A stretch of DNA of 40,276 bases, taken from contig JAADFK010000231.1 in assembly GCA_013152925.1 (NCBI GenBank), positions 1 through 40,276 on the forward strand, in the 5' to 3' direction. The DNA is from Acidobacteriota bacterium (GTDB lineage Bacteria; Acidobacteriota; Thermoanaerobaculia; Thermoanaerobaculales; Sulfomarinibacteraceae). Shown here piece by piece: positions 9,588 to 16,144 of this stretch. Under the pieces are notes generated by a model. That model did no database searches and was not told the DNA's origin. It was given only the letters and a program-made list of their open reading frames with translations. Each line of letters opens with the position of its first letter. Positions within the stretch are counted from its first letter, which is position 1. The position numbers and the translations under genes are program-made.

Positions 9588-9977
9588 TCAGTTGCGGGCT
9601 CGGCGGGGACGGCCGGGCCGCCTCCGGACCGAGGTTATGCCGATGGAGATCAACCCTTCGCCCTCGTCGAAAGAGACGTCGAGACGTTTCGGGGCGGGCA
9701 GGGAAATGCTGAACTGATCGAAAAAGCCGGGCGCCTTGAGGCTGACCGAGCGGCGCCGGCGGGTCAGCGGAACCGCACCCTCTTCGTCGCCATTCTTGAG
9801 GATCTTGACGCCGATTCTCTTCTTCGATCGATCGAAAAAGAGCACGGCGTGCGTGGCGTCGAAGAGGCCGAAATCTTCGACGGCTTGGGCATCGAAAGAG
9901 ATCAGTCCGCTTGGCCGGATTGTCGCCTTCGGGCGAGAAGGTTTGGTCGTCTTTGGGATGAATTTCTCGTATGCCAT
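9588..9977 (-). CDS. Conserved-looking hypothetical protein with its own strong promoter
   Basis: I do not recognise a family. The 129-residue protein has a basic N-terminus rich in Lys and Pro, a compact middle (GLISFDAQAVEDFGLFDATH, then AVLFFDRSKKRIGVKIL) that reads like alternating beta strands, and a basic tail of Arg/Pro ending RPGRPRRARN that could bind nucleic acid. No signal peptide or membrane segment. GGAGG precedes the ATG well, and a near-consensus sigma70-type promoter lies 28 bases further up, in an A+T-rich patch unlike its surroundings. It is monocistronic and convergent with the BtuF-like gene. Confidence 0.7.
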   Translation of the reverse strand: MAYEKFIPKTTKPSRPKATIRPSGLISFDAQAVEDFGLFDATHAVLFFDRSKKRIGVKILKNGDEEGAVPLTRRRRSVSLKAPGFFDQFSISLPAPKRLDVSFDEGEGLISIGITSVRRRPGRPRRARN

Positions 9978-10004
9978 CCTGCACCTCCATTGAGTTGGAA
10001 AATG

Positions 10005-10033
10005 ATTGTAATATTTTTCTTTTCAGAAGTCAA
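10005..10033 (-). promoter_or_regulatory. Sigma70-type promoter for the hypothetical gene at 9588-9977
   Basis: On the minus strand, TTGACT (10028-10033) is followed after 17 bases by TACAAT (10005-10010). The spacer and flanks are A/T rich (GAAAAGAAAAATAT). The start codon is 27 bases below the -10 with GGAGG between them. It is one of the best promoters in the window. Confidence 0.75.
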
Positions 10034-10381
10034 CCGGGAGTTCTCTTCAATTGAGTCGGGCGGTTGTTACGGCGGATGGGGTGGACGATGGGCACGTTTT
10101 TGGGCGTTGTGGGGAAGCGCATTCTCGAGGACCCAAGCCCGGTTGACCTGGCATGGAGCGGTGCGTACGAAGCTCCCCGGGAGAGCGTGCCTGCTCCTGG
10201 TTCTGGAGTGGAAGTGCCACGGAATCACTCAGATGAAAGGGTGTGGTTTGCGCTGGAGCTGTCCCTGGCGTGGCGGTCAAATCGGCTGGCCGGGACGGCG
10301 GAATGCGCCGGGCGGAAGGGTGCGGGAATTCCCCGGCGGGAGTTCTGGGCTACACTGGGATCGGCGCTGAGGGAGGATCAG
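10034..10381. other. 348-base non-coding stretch upstream of alr
   Basis: No recognisable gene. An open frame in phase with alr runs through the stretch but shows no domain. Two weak promoter-like patterns point towards alr: TTGACC-N17-TACGAA (10143-10171) and a lone TACACT at 10351-10356. Neither is strong. Confidence 0.4.
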
Positions 10382-11527
10382 GTGACCCAGTGGATCGAGA
10401 TCGAAGCCGACGCGCTCCGGCACAACATCGAGGTGCTGCGGGGCGTCGTTTCGCCGGGAACGCAGCTGGCGGCGGTGGTCAAGGCCAACGCCTACGGCCA
10501 CGGGCTGGCCGAGGTCGCGCCGGTGGTGGCCCGGGAGGTCGAGTGGCTCGCGGTGCACTCCCCCAAGGAGGTCCGGGAGCTGCGAGAGCTTGGGATCGAG
10601 AGTGCGGTGCTCGTGATGGGCTTTGCAACGCCTCACGAGTTGGGGTGGCTGGACGACCGGTGCCACGTCCTGGTATCCACCGAGGAGACCATCGGCTGGC
10701 TGGGCGAGCTGCGGCGCGGTGGCGGCCCCGCGGTATCCGTGCATCTCAAGGTGGAGACGGGCACGAACCGTCAGGGCGTTCGGATCGAGCGGATCCCTTG
10801 CATGTGCGCCGCGGCGAGACGGGAGGGGTTGGAGGTGGCCGGTCTGGCCATGCACTTCGCCAACATCGAGGACACCCTGGAGCCGACCTTCGCGAGGCGG
10901 CAGCTGGCGACCTTTCATGACGCGCTGGAGACCATGAAGCGGGCTCTTGGACACCGGCCCCGCTGGATCCACGCGGCGTGCTCAGCGGCGGCCCTCCTCG
11001 TGCGGGAGGCGGACTTCAACATTGCGAGGGTCGGCATCTCCATGTACGGGCACTGGCCTTCCCGGGAAACCCAGCTGGCCTGGCAGCTTGAACACGGGAA
11101 ACAGGCCCTCGATCTCGAGCCGTCCCTGACCTGGAGAACGGTCATCGGGCAGCTCAAGACCGTTCCTGCTGGCGAGACCGTCGGCTACGGAAGGACCTGG
11201 CGGGCCCTGCGGGAAACCCGCCTTGCGGTGCTGCCGGTCGGGTATGCCGACGGGTATCCAAGGGTCCTGGGGAACCGCTCCAGGGTCCTGATTCGAGGGG
11301 TGCCCGCCCCGGTGGTGGGCCGGGTCTGCATGAACATCATCATGGTCGACGTCACCGACGTGCCGGATGTTGCCGTGGGCGATCCGGTGACCCTGATCGG
11401 GCGGGAGGGAGAGCTTGCCGTCACGGCGGAGGAGCTGGCTTCCCACTGCGGTACCATCAACTACGAGATCCTGGCACGTCTTTCCCCGGCCATACCGCGG
11501 CGGCTGAAGGGGACCGCCGTGTCATGA
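10382..11527 (+). CDS. alr: Alanine racemase
   Basis: PLP enzyme that converts L-alanine to D-alanine for peptidoglycan. The 381-residue protein has the PLP-lysine motif AVVKANAYGHG (Lys34), the VETGTNRQGV strand, HFANIED, the VGYGRTW catalytic-tyrosine region (Tyr269), LPVGYADGYPR, and GRVCMNIIMVDVT. The last replaces the more usual GRVSMD with Cys-Met-Asn. The family start fits GTG at 10382 with GGGAGG just upstream; the frame stays open further 5' but without similarity. The final ATGA opens only a 21-codon frame, so the next real gene starts 58 bases later. Confidence 0.95.
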   Translation: MTQWIEIEADALRHNIEVLRGVVSPGTQLAAVVKANAYGHGLAEVAPVVAREVEWLAVHSPKEVRELRELGIESAVLVMGFATPHELGWLDDRCHVLVSTEETIGWLGELRRGGGPAVSVHLKVETGTNRQGVRIERIPCMCAAARREGLEVAGLAMHFANIEDTLEPTFARRQLATFHDALETMKRALGHRPRWIHAACSAAALLVREADFNIARVGISMYGHWPSRETQLAWQLEHGKQALDLEPSLTWRTVIGQLKTVPAGETVGYGRTWRALRETRLAVLPVGYADGYPRVLGNRSRVLIRGVPAPVVGRVCMNIIMVDVTDVPDVAVGDPVTLIGREGELAVTAEELASHCGTINYEILARLSPAIPRRLKGTAVS

Positions 11528-11585
11528 AGAACACCACCGGGAACGGGCCGGGACCGGGGAGGCTCCTCGGAGGGGCGTCCGCTCC

Positions 11586-12569
11586 ATGATGGAGCCTCCG
11601 GCGTCCCGTGGACCGTGGCCGTCCTCGGCCAGCGTCGTCATTCCGACCTACAACCGGTTGGAGCAGCTCCATCGCGTGGTGGAGGCATTGGTGAGCCAGG
11701 AGCATCCCTGGCCCCTGGATCTCGAGGTCATCGTCGTGGACGATGGCTCCACCGACGCCACGCGGGAGTGGCTTGCCTGCCGGCCCCACGGGGTCCGGGC
11801 CCTCCGACAGGAGAACGCGGGACCGGCACGGGCCAGGAATCGGGGTGTCCGGGCGGCCCGGGGGGAGATCATCCTGTTCCTCGGGGACGACACGGTGCCC
11901 CAGCCGGGATGGCTCGGCGCGCACCTGGAAGCCCATCGCGTGCTCGGCGTCGAGCAGCCTCTCGCCGTACTCGGCTACACCGGGTTTCCGCCGGAGGAGG
12001 ACGGTCCCTTCGCACGATGGATCAATGAGTTCGGCGCACAGTTCGGCTACCTGTTGATCGACGATCCCGGCCGGGTGCCCTTCAACTTCTTCTACACCTC
12101 GAACGTCAGCCTTGGGCGGGAGCTCTTCCAGGAGCTCGGAGGGTTCCGGGAGGACTTCCCCGCCGCAGCGTGGGAGGACATCGAGCTCGCGTATCGCGGC
12201 GCGCAGCGGGGGATGCGGCTGATCTACCGGCCGGAAGCCCGGACGATCCACGAGCACGCCGTCGGTCCGCAGAGCTTCCGGAGACGGCAGGAGGTGGCCG
12301 GCCGCTCGGCTGCCATCTTCGCCCGGCTCCACCCGGAGCTCGCCGGGTTTCTCGGGGTCGTCGACACCCGCGGAGAGAGGGCGAGGAGGCCCGGCCGCCT
12401 CGAGGTCGAGCTCTGGACCGTGCTGGCGAGATTGGCCGACCTCCTCCCCGGCGTCGTACCCCAGAGCGTCATCGGCCGGGCGCTCGACACCGCCTACCGC
12501 CGCGGCCTGACCGAGCCCGTCGCAGGCCAATCCTCCGGGCCGGGTCCCGACTGTTTGCCGGACGATTGA
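11586..12569 (+). CDS. Family 2 glycosyltransferase
   Basis: GT-A fold glycosyltransferase, 327 residues, with ASVVIPTYNRLEQLHRVVEA near residue 16, VIVVDDGST (nucleotide-binding Asp), GPARARNRGVRAARGEIILF, LGDDTVPQPGW (the DxD equivalent), and a WEDIELAYR acceptor-site motif near 199. A C-terminal extension of about 80 residues lacks obvious membrane segments. Donor and acceptor cannot be read from sequence. It follows alr in the same direction and ends five bases before the convergent TPR-like gene. ATG 11586 or 11589 could initiate; GGAGGGG lies about ten bases upstream. Confidence 0.88.
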   Translation: MMEPPASRGPWPSSASVVIPTYNRLEQLHRVVEALVSQEHPWPLDLEVIVVDDGSTDATREWLACRPHGVRALRQENAGPARARNRGVRAARGEIILFLGDDTVPQPGWLGAHLEAHRVLGVEQPLAVLGYTGFPPEEDGPFARWINEFGAQFGYLLIDDPGRVPFNFFYTSNVSLGRELFQELGGFREDFPAAAWEDIELAYRGAQRGMRLIYRPEARTIHEHAVGPQSFRRRQEVAGRSAAIFARLHPELAGFLGVVDTRGERARRPGRLEVELWTVLARLADLLPGVVPQSVIGRALDTAYRRGLTEPVAGQSSGPGPDCLPDD

Positions 12570-12573
12570 CGAC

Positions 12574-13536
12574 CTACTGAGACCCCGGCTGGGCCGCCCC
12601 CGCCTGTGGGCGGCGGAGCCGGACCATCAGGAGGCTGGCTGCGCCCGGGGAGATGCCGGGAGAGGGCGGGGCCGGGGGCGTGCCGAACTCGAGAACTGCG
12701 ACTGCGACATCGGACCTCCAGCGGAGGATGATGGTCCCGTCGGGTCCGGATTCGCTCGACGCGGGCGATCCCAGCCGGACCATGGCCTGGGCCGGGGTCC
12801 AGCGTGCCTCGAGGCCGGAGGGGCCTTCGAGCCGGTAGGGCGAGTACCTGGCCACATGCTGAACGTCGATGAGGATGTCGTCGAGGCGCTGGCGCTCGTC
12901 AAAACGGAGGATCCAGAGAACCGCCGGGCCGGCCCTCGCTGTGATGACCGGGTTCGAAGCCAGGTTTGGAGGTAGGTGAAAGGCCGCAACGACCCGGGAC
13001 CGGGAGTCTCCCAGGGTCACCGGCCCAAGCGAACCGGTGGCCAGGTCCAGGGCCAGGGATTGACGGTGGTGCTCGAGGATCTGCCAGACCCGTGGATCGG
13101 CGAGGAAGCTGCGTTCGCCGGGGAGGGTGACGGGAAGATAGAGATCCCGGGCGCCCGAGGCGAGGATGCCGTCGAAGATCTTCAGCGCCTCGTTCCGGCG
13201 GCCCGTGGCCCAGGCGGCGGCTTCGAGGTAGACGCCGATCTCCATGCGGCGCGGCTGGATCGCGAGGGCGGCCGCCAGGTGCCGGTAGGCCTCCGGGTAG
13301 CGTCCCATGTGGAACAGGGCCCGTCCCAGCTCGGCGTCGAGCTCGAACTGCTCGGGCGTGTCCAGCTCTGCCACGGCCTCCAGCGGTTCGAGAATCTTGA
13401 TGACCTCGGCGTAACGGTGGGACCGGGCCAACTCGGCCGCCCGTTGAAGGGCCGGTCCGACCCCGCCCTGGCCCATGGCCACCCCGGCGGCCAGCACGGC
13501 GCCGGCAAGGCATGCCAGGACTCTCCGGAAAACCAT
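12574..13536 (-). CDS. Secreted TPR-like protein of unknown role
   Basis: A 320-residue protein starting with a Sec signal peptide (MVFRRVLACLAGAVLAAGVAMG, cleavage likely near residue 23). Residues about 30-130 contain TPR-like helical pairs (LARSHRYAEVIKILEPLEAV, ELGRALFHMGRYPEAYRHLA and WATGRRNEALKIFDGIL). The C-terminal half is beta-rich with no family I can name. A longer frame exists upstream, but the signal peptide fixes the start at ATG 13536. TACGGT stands six bases before the ATG, the same geometry as other possible leaderless genes here. It is probably periplasmic. Confidence 0.72.
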   Translation of the reverse strand: MVFRRVLACLAGAVLAAGVAMGQGGVGPALQRAAELARSHRYAEVIKILEPLEAVAELDTPEQFELDAELGRALFHMGRYPEAYRHLAAALAIQPRRMEIGVYLEAAAWATGRRNEALKIFDGILASGARDLYLPVTLPGERSFLADPRVWQILEHHRQSLALDLATGSLGPVTLGDSRSRVVAAFHLPPNLASNPVITARAGPAVLWILRFDERQRLDDILIDVQHVARYSPYRLEGPSGLEARWTPAQAMVRLGSPASSESGPDGTIILRWRSDVAVAVLEFGTPPAPPSPGISPGAASLLMVRLRRPQAGAAQPGSQ

Positions 13537-13627
13537 GGAAAAACCGTACCACGGAACCGCGGTGGGTTGTGTGATCCCGGGCGCCCGAACGCCGGCAGAG
13601 CCGGGCTCCCTTCCCGGCCCATTCCGG

Positions 13628-13649
13628 CAGGTTCCCATCGAGGAACCTG
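13628..13649. repeat. 8-bp perfect hairpin in divergent intergenic region
   Basis: CAGGTTCC and GGAACCTG are separated by six bases (CATCGA) in the 302-base space (13537-13838) between the TPR-like gene and the SseB-like gene. There is no T-run, so it is not a typical terminator. It may be an operator or part of a structured leader. Nothing else is recognisable in this gap. Confidence 0.4.
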
Positions 13650-13838
13650 GAGGCATGGGGTGGTTTCCGATGGAGCGGGGCGTGATTGTCCTGCGCAACC
13701 ATCCAGGGCGAGGGCTCCCGTGGAGGTGTACGCTGGTGCCCCGGACCATGGAATTCGCAGGCCGGAGCCGGCAGTGCGCGCCGCCGTTTCCGGAGGGGAA
13801 CCGGTTGGGTTGAGGTGCGCTTCGTGTACCATGACGTC

Positions 13839-14291
13839 ATGGTCGAGCCATACAGCGCCGGGTCCGCCGGCCTGAGCTTCAGAGCGCCCTCCAGGGGACT
13901 GGACGAGGCGGTGATGGAACGGCTGAAAGCCGGTCTCGGTGGCTGTCCGGACGTGGCCTTCGCCCACCTGGTCGAAAGCTGGGTGACCGGTCACAAGCCG
14001 GCGTTGACCCTCTTTGTCTGGATCGTGCCGCAGGCCATGGGATCCATCCGTTCAGCGCTCAACCTCGTGTGCCGTACCGTCGGGGAGAGCCTTCCCGACG
14101 AGACCTTCGTCGATGTGGTCATCTTGAACTCGGCGCCGGAGCTCCTCGCTGGCGTGGAGGCCGTTGGGTGCCTCCTGGTGGAGCGGGATCCCGGGGAACG
14201 TCGCAGGGCGTTGGAAGGCGCCCGTGCGGGGATGGACGAACCCCCGGACACGGGAAGCGACGGGGGCTGGTGGCCCTTCGGACGCCGCTGA
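13839..14291 (+). CDS. Small SseB C-terminal-domain-like protein (copy A)
   Basis: About 150 residues from MVEPYSAG. The core (CPDVAFAHLVESWVTG, ALTLFVWIV, VGESLPDETFVDVVIL, ELLAGVEAVGCLLVERDP) follows the pattern of the SseB C-terminal domain, named for enhanced serine sensitivity in E. coli, function poorly known. The tail is hydrophilic and ends GGWWPFGRR. Start choice is uncertain: ATG 13839 lies six bases after TACCAT (possible leaderless message), while in-frame GTG 13824 has GAGGTG six bases before it. The neighbour on the opposite strand (14313-14711) shows the same pattern. Family call is tentative. Confidence 0.6.
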   Translation: MVEPYSAGSAGLSFRAPSRGLDEAVMERLKAGLGGCPDVAFAHLVESWVTGHKPALTLFVWIVPQAMGSIRSALNLVCRTVGESLPDETFVDVVILNSAPELLAGVEAVGCLLVERDPGERRRALEGARAGMDEPPDTGSDGGWWPFGRR

Positions 14292-14312
14292 GGTCTCCTC
14301 GCGGTCCGGCCC

Positions 14313-14711
14313 TCAATCGTCGAAACGCCGGCGTTGCTTCTCGACCCAGTCGGGGGAGCGCAGGAATACCGGATCAAGGGTTTGGAGACAGTAGCCGGCA
14401 ATCAGCTGGGAGGCGCCGAAGCGATAGACGTTGATGGAGAGATCGGAGGGGAGCAGCTGCCCGATCGTGTCGACCAGCCGGAGGAACTCCTCGGACTTGT
14501 TTGAGAAGAGGCCGCCGCGAAGCGCGAGAACCAAGGCGACGCGTTCCTCCTCGTCCTCGGGTTGCATGCCGAAGAGATAGACCGCTTCCACCTGCCGCTC
14601 TCGGCGTGCGAGCTCCTGCAGGTTCTGGAGAAAGGAGGCCGGAAGCTCATCGTCGCGCAGTCCCCTCAGCCTGACCTGGGTACCCGAGTGGATTCGGATC
14701 TCGTCAACCAC
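14313..14711 (-). CDS. Small SseB C-terminal-domain-like protein (copy B)
   Basis: 132 residues from a GTG start preceded by GGGAGGA. The body (QVEAVYLFGMQPEDEEERVA, VALVLALRGG, LRLVDTIGQLLPSDLSINVY, ASQLIAGYCLQTLDPVFLR) aligns by eye with copy A: a strand, a long helix, then a LP(S/D)-x(n)-V(V/Y) strand and a xLIAG/xLLAG turn. No signal peptide or membrane segment. The two genes converge with 21 bases between stop codons, suggesting an old inverted duplication or a functional pair. The SseB-like assignment is an inference from the pattern, not from any search. Confidence 0.6.
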   Translation of the reverse strand: MVDEIRIHSGTQVRLRGLRDDELPASFLQNLQELARRERQVEAVYLFGMQPEDEEERVALVLALRGGLFSNKSEEFLRLVDTIGQLLPSDLSINVYRFGASQLIAGYCLQTLDPVFLRSPDWVEKQRRRFDD

Positions 14712-14808
14712 AGTGTCCTCCCCATGCGTTCACGTTCGATCCTACCGCGGTGGGCCCGGTTCGTCCATGGCCTTCCCGGTGCTACCATGTTCTGAAGGTG
14801 GAGGTGCC

Positions 14809-15525
14809 TTGGGAGACACGGTTGTCATCATCGCGGCTCATGCCTTCGAGGCCCGGGCGGCTGCCGGCGTCGGCCGGCATGTTCAGAAGGAGCGGTGGGG
14901 CCCCTGGATGCTGTACCGGGGCGAGATGTGGGACATTCCCATGGCCGTCATCCGCTCGGGGCCCGGGAAGATCGCCGCGGCCGCGGCCGCCCAGGCGGCA
15001 GTGCAGTACCTGGAACCCATGCTGATCGCCTCCTTCGGGGCGGCCAGCAGCGTCGATCCGAGGGTGGAGCCAGGTACCGTTGTCGTCGCGCGCGAGGTGG
15101 TCGATGTGGGGCTCTTGGGCCTGCACGATCTCCCCGTGCACGTTCCCTCCCGCTTCGCGCCCAACCCCCTGATGGAGACCCACCTGCTCCAGGTCCCCGG
15201 CGTCCGGAGCGGGACGATCCTCAGCTGGGAGGGCAAGACCCTGGCGCCGTTCCCGGTGCCGCCCCTCGATCCGCCGGCCGAGGGCATCCTTGTCACCGAC
15301 TGGGAGAGCTCGGCGATCGCCCTGGTTGCCGGGATGTGGGAGGTGCCGTGGGGGGCACTCCGTGTGGTGGCCGACCACGGCGAGCCCGATCGCCTGCGCC
15401 GACTTGCCGCCGTGGCGCGGCGCCCCCTACAATGGGGCGCGGAAGTGTTGCGGCGGGGTTGTCATGGGTTCGCCTTCGGCGATGCCACCACCCAGGATCT
15501 CGATGCCCCCGGGGAGGTCAGATGA
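14809..15525 (+). CDS. Nucleoside phosphorylase/nucleosidase superfamily protein
   Basis: 238 residues of the PNP/MTA-SAH nucleosidase superfamily: an N-terminal strand VVIIAAHAFEA, AVIRSGPGKIAAAAAAQAAV (the SGIGKVNAA region), IASFGAASSVDPRVEPGTVV, and a C-terminal VTDWESSAIALVAG...RVVADHGEP that provides the conserved Glu and Asp (ExxA...SD in true MTANs). The ESSA variant and short length mean the substrate is unsure. TTG at 14809 is taken as the start because similarity begins there and GGAGG lies about six bases upstream. It overlaps the STAS gene by ATGA. Confidence 0.75.
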   Translation: MGDTVVIIAAHAFEARAAAGVGRHVQKERWGPWMLYRGEMWDIPMAVIRSGPGKIAAAAAAQAAVQYLEPMLIASFGAASSVDPRVEPGTVVVAREVVDVGLLGLHDLPVHVPSRFAPNPLMETHLLQVPGVRSGTILSWEGKTLAPFPVPPLDPPAEGILVTDWESSAIALVAGMWEVPWGALRVVADHGEPDRLRRLAAVARRPLQWGAEVLRRGCHGFAFGDATTQDLDAPGEVR

Positions 15526-15863
15526 AGATGGAACGGGAGACTCTGGGCGGTGTTACCGTGGTCAGGATTCACGGGGTGGTCAAGCTGGGAGACTCCGCCA
15601 GAGAGTTGGCAGCTCTGCTCGAGGAGCTCCTCTCCACGGGAAGCGATGCCGTTGTCCTGGACCTCGAGGATATCGACTACCTGGATTCCACGGGTCTCGG
15701 AGAGCTCGTGGGATACCTGCAACGGTTCTCCGACGCCGGCAAACGTCTGGCGCTCCTCAACCCACATACGCGGGTGGTCAACCTGCTCAAGCTGACCCGC
15801 CTGGACGAGGTCTTCACGATCTTCTCCGACCGCGCCGTGGCCCTCGAAGCCCTGGGAGAGTGA
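15522..15863 (+). CDS. STAS-domain anti-sigma factor antagonist
   Basis: 113-residue single STAS domain of the SpoIIAA/RsbV type. Features are VTVVRIHGVVKLGDSARELA, VVLDLEDIDYLDSTGLGEL with Ser56 at the phosphorylation position, and GKRLALLNPHTRVVNLLKLTRLDEVF. Such proteins bind anti-sigma kinases when dephosphorylated and so free sigma factors. No partner kinase (RsbW/SpoIIAB) lies in the window. It is translationally coupled to the nucleosidase-like gene by the four-base overlap, an unusual pairing. Confidence 0.9.
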   Translation: MKMERETLGGVTVVRIHGVVKLGDSARELAALLEELLSTGSDAVVLDLEDIDYLDSTGLGELVGYLQRFSDAGKRLALLNPHTRVVNLLKLTRLDEVFTIFSDRAVALEALGE

Positions 15864-15933
15864 GGGACGGCCGCGAGGTCCAGCCATGGGGCGAGACGGC
15901 CGGCTCCGATGACGTTGGATGGGGGAGTAATCC

Positions 15934-16020
15934 TGGTGCGAAAGGGGGGACTCGAACCCCCACGGCCTTGCGACCACAAGATCCTGAATCTTGCGCGTCT
16001 ACCAATTCCGCCACTTTCGC
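15934..16020 (-). tRNA. tRNA-Leu (anticodon CAG), CCA encoded
   Basis: Minus-strand cloverleaf: acceptor GCGAAAG pairs with CTTTCGC followed by A and the encoded CCA. The D-arm is GGCGGAATTGGTAGACGC, the anticodon stem CAAGA/TCTTG encloses loop TTCAGGA (anticodon CAG), the long variable arm characteristic of class II tRNAs follows, and the T-arm is GGGGGTTCGAGTCCCCC. All features fit tRNA-Leu reading CUG, the main leucine codon in this G+C-rich genome. Confidence 0.96.
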
Positions 16021-16032
16021 ACGCGCCACGGC

Positions 16033-16060
16033 ATACTAGCATTCCCGGGAGTTGTGTCAA
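16033..16060 (-). promoter_or_regulatory. Promoter of tRNA-Leu
   Basis: TTGACA (16055-16060, minus strand) and TAGTAT (16033-16038) with a 16-base spacer, followed by a G+C-rich stretch. The predicted start lies a few bases before the 5' end of the tRNA, as usual for stable RNA genes. Confidence 0.75.
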
Positions 16061-16144
16061 GATGAGCTGGCTCCAGCGGCTGGGGCCGGCCGGTGCGAAT
16101 GTCCCGCCGGCCGAAGGACGGCCCACGATGATGGAGGTTCAGGA

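Noticed and set aside
11524-11589. Small 21-codon frame starting in the alr stop (ATGA)
   Set aside because: No own ribosome-binding site, ends at the next gene's start and has no recognisable content.
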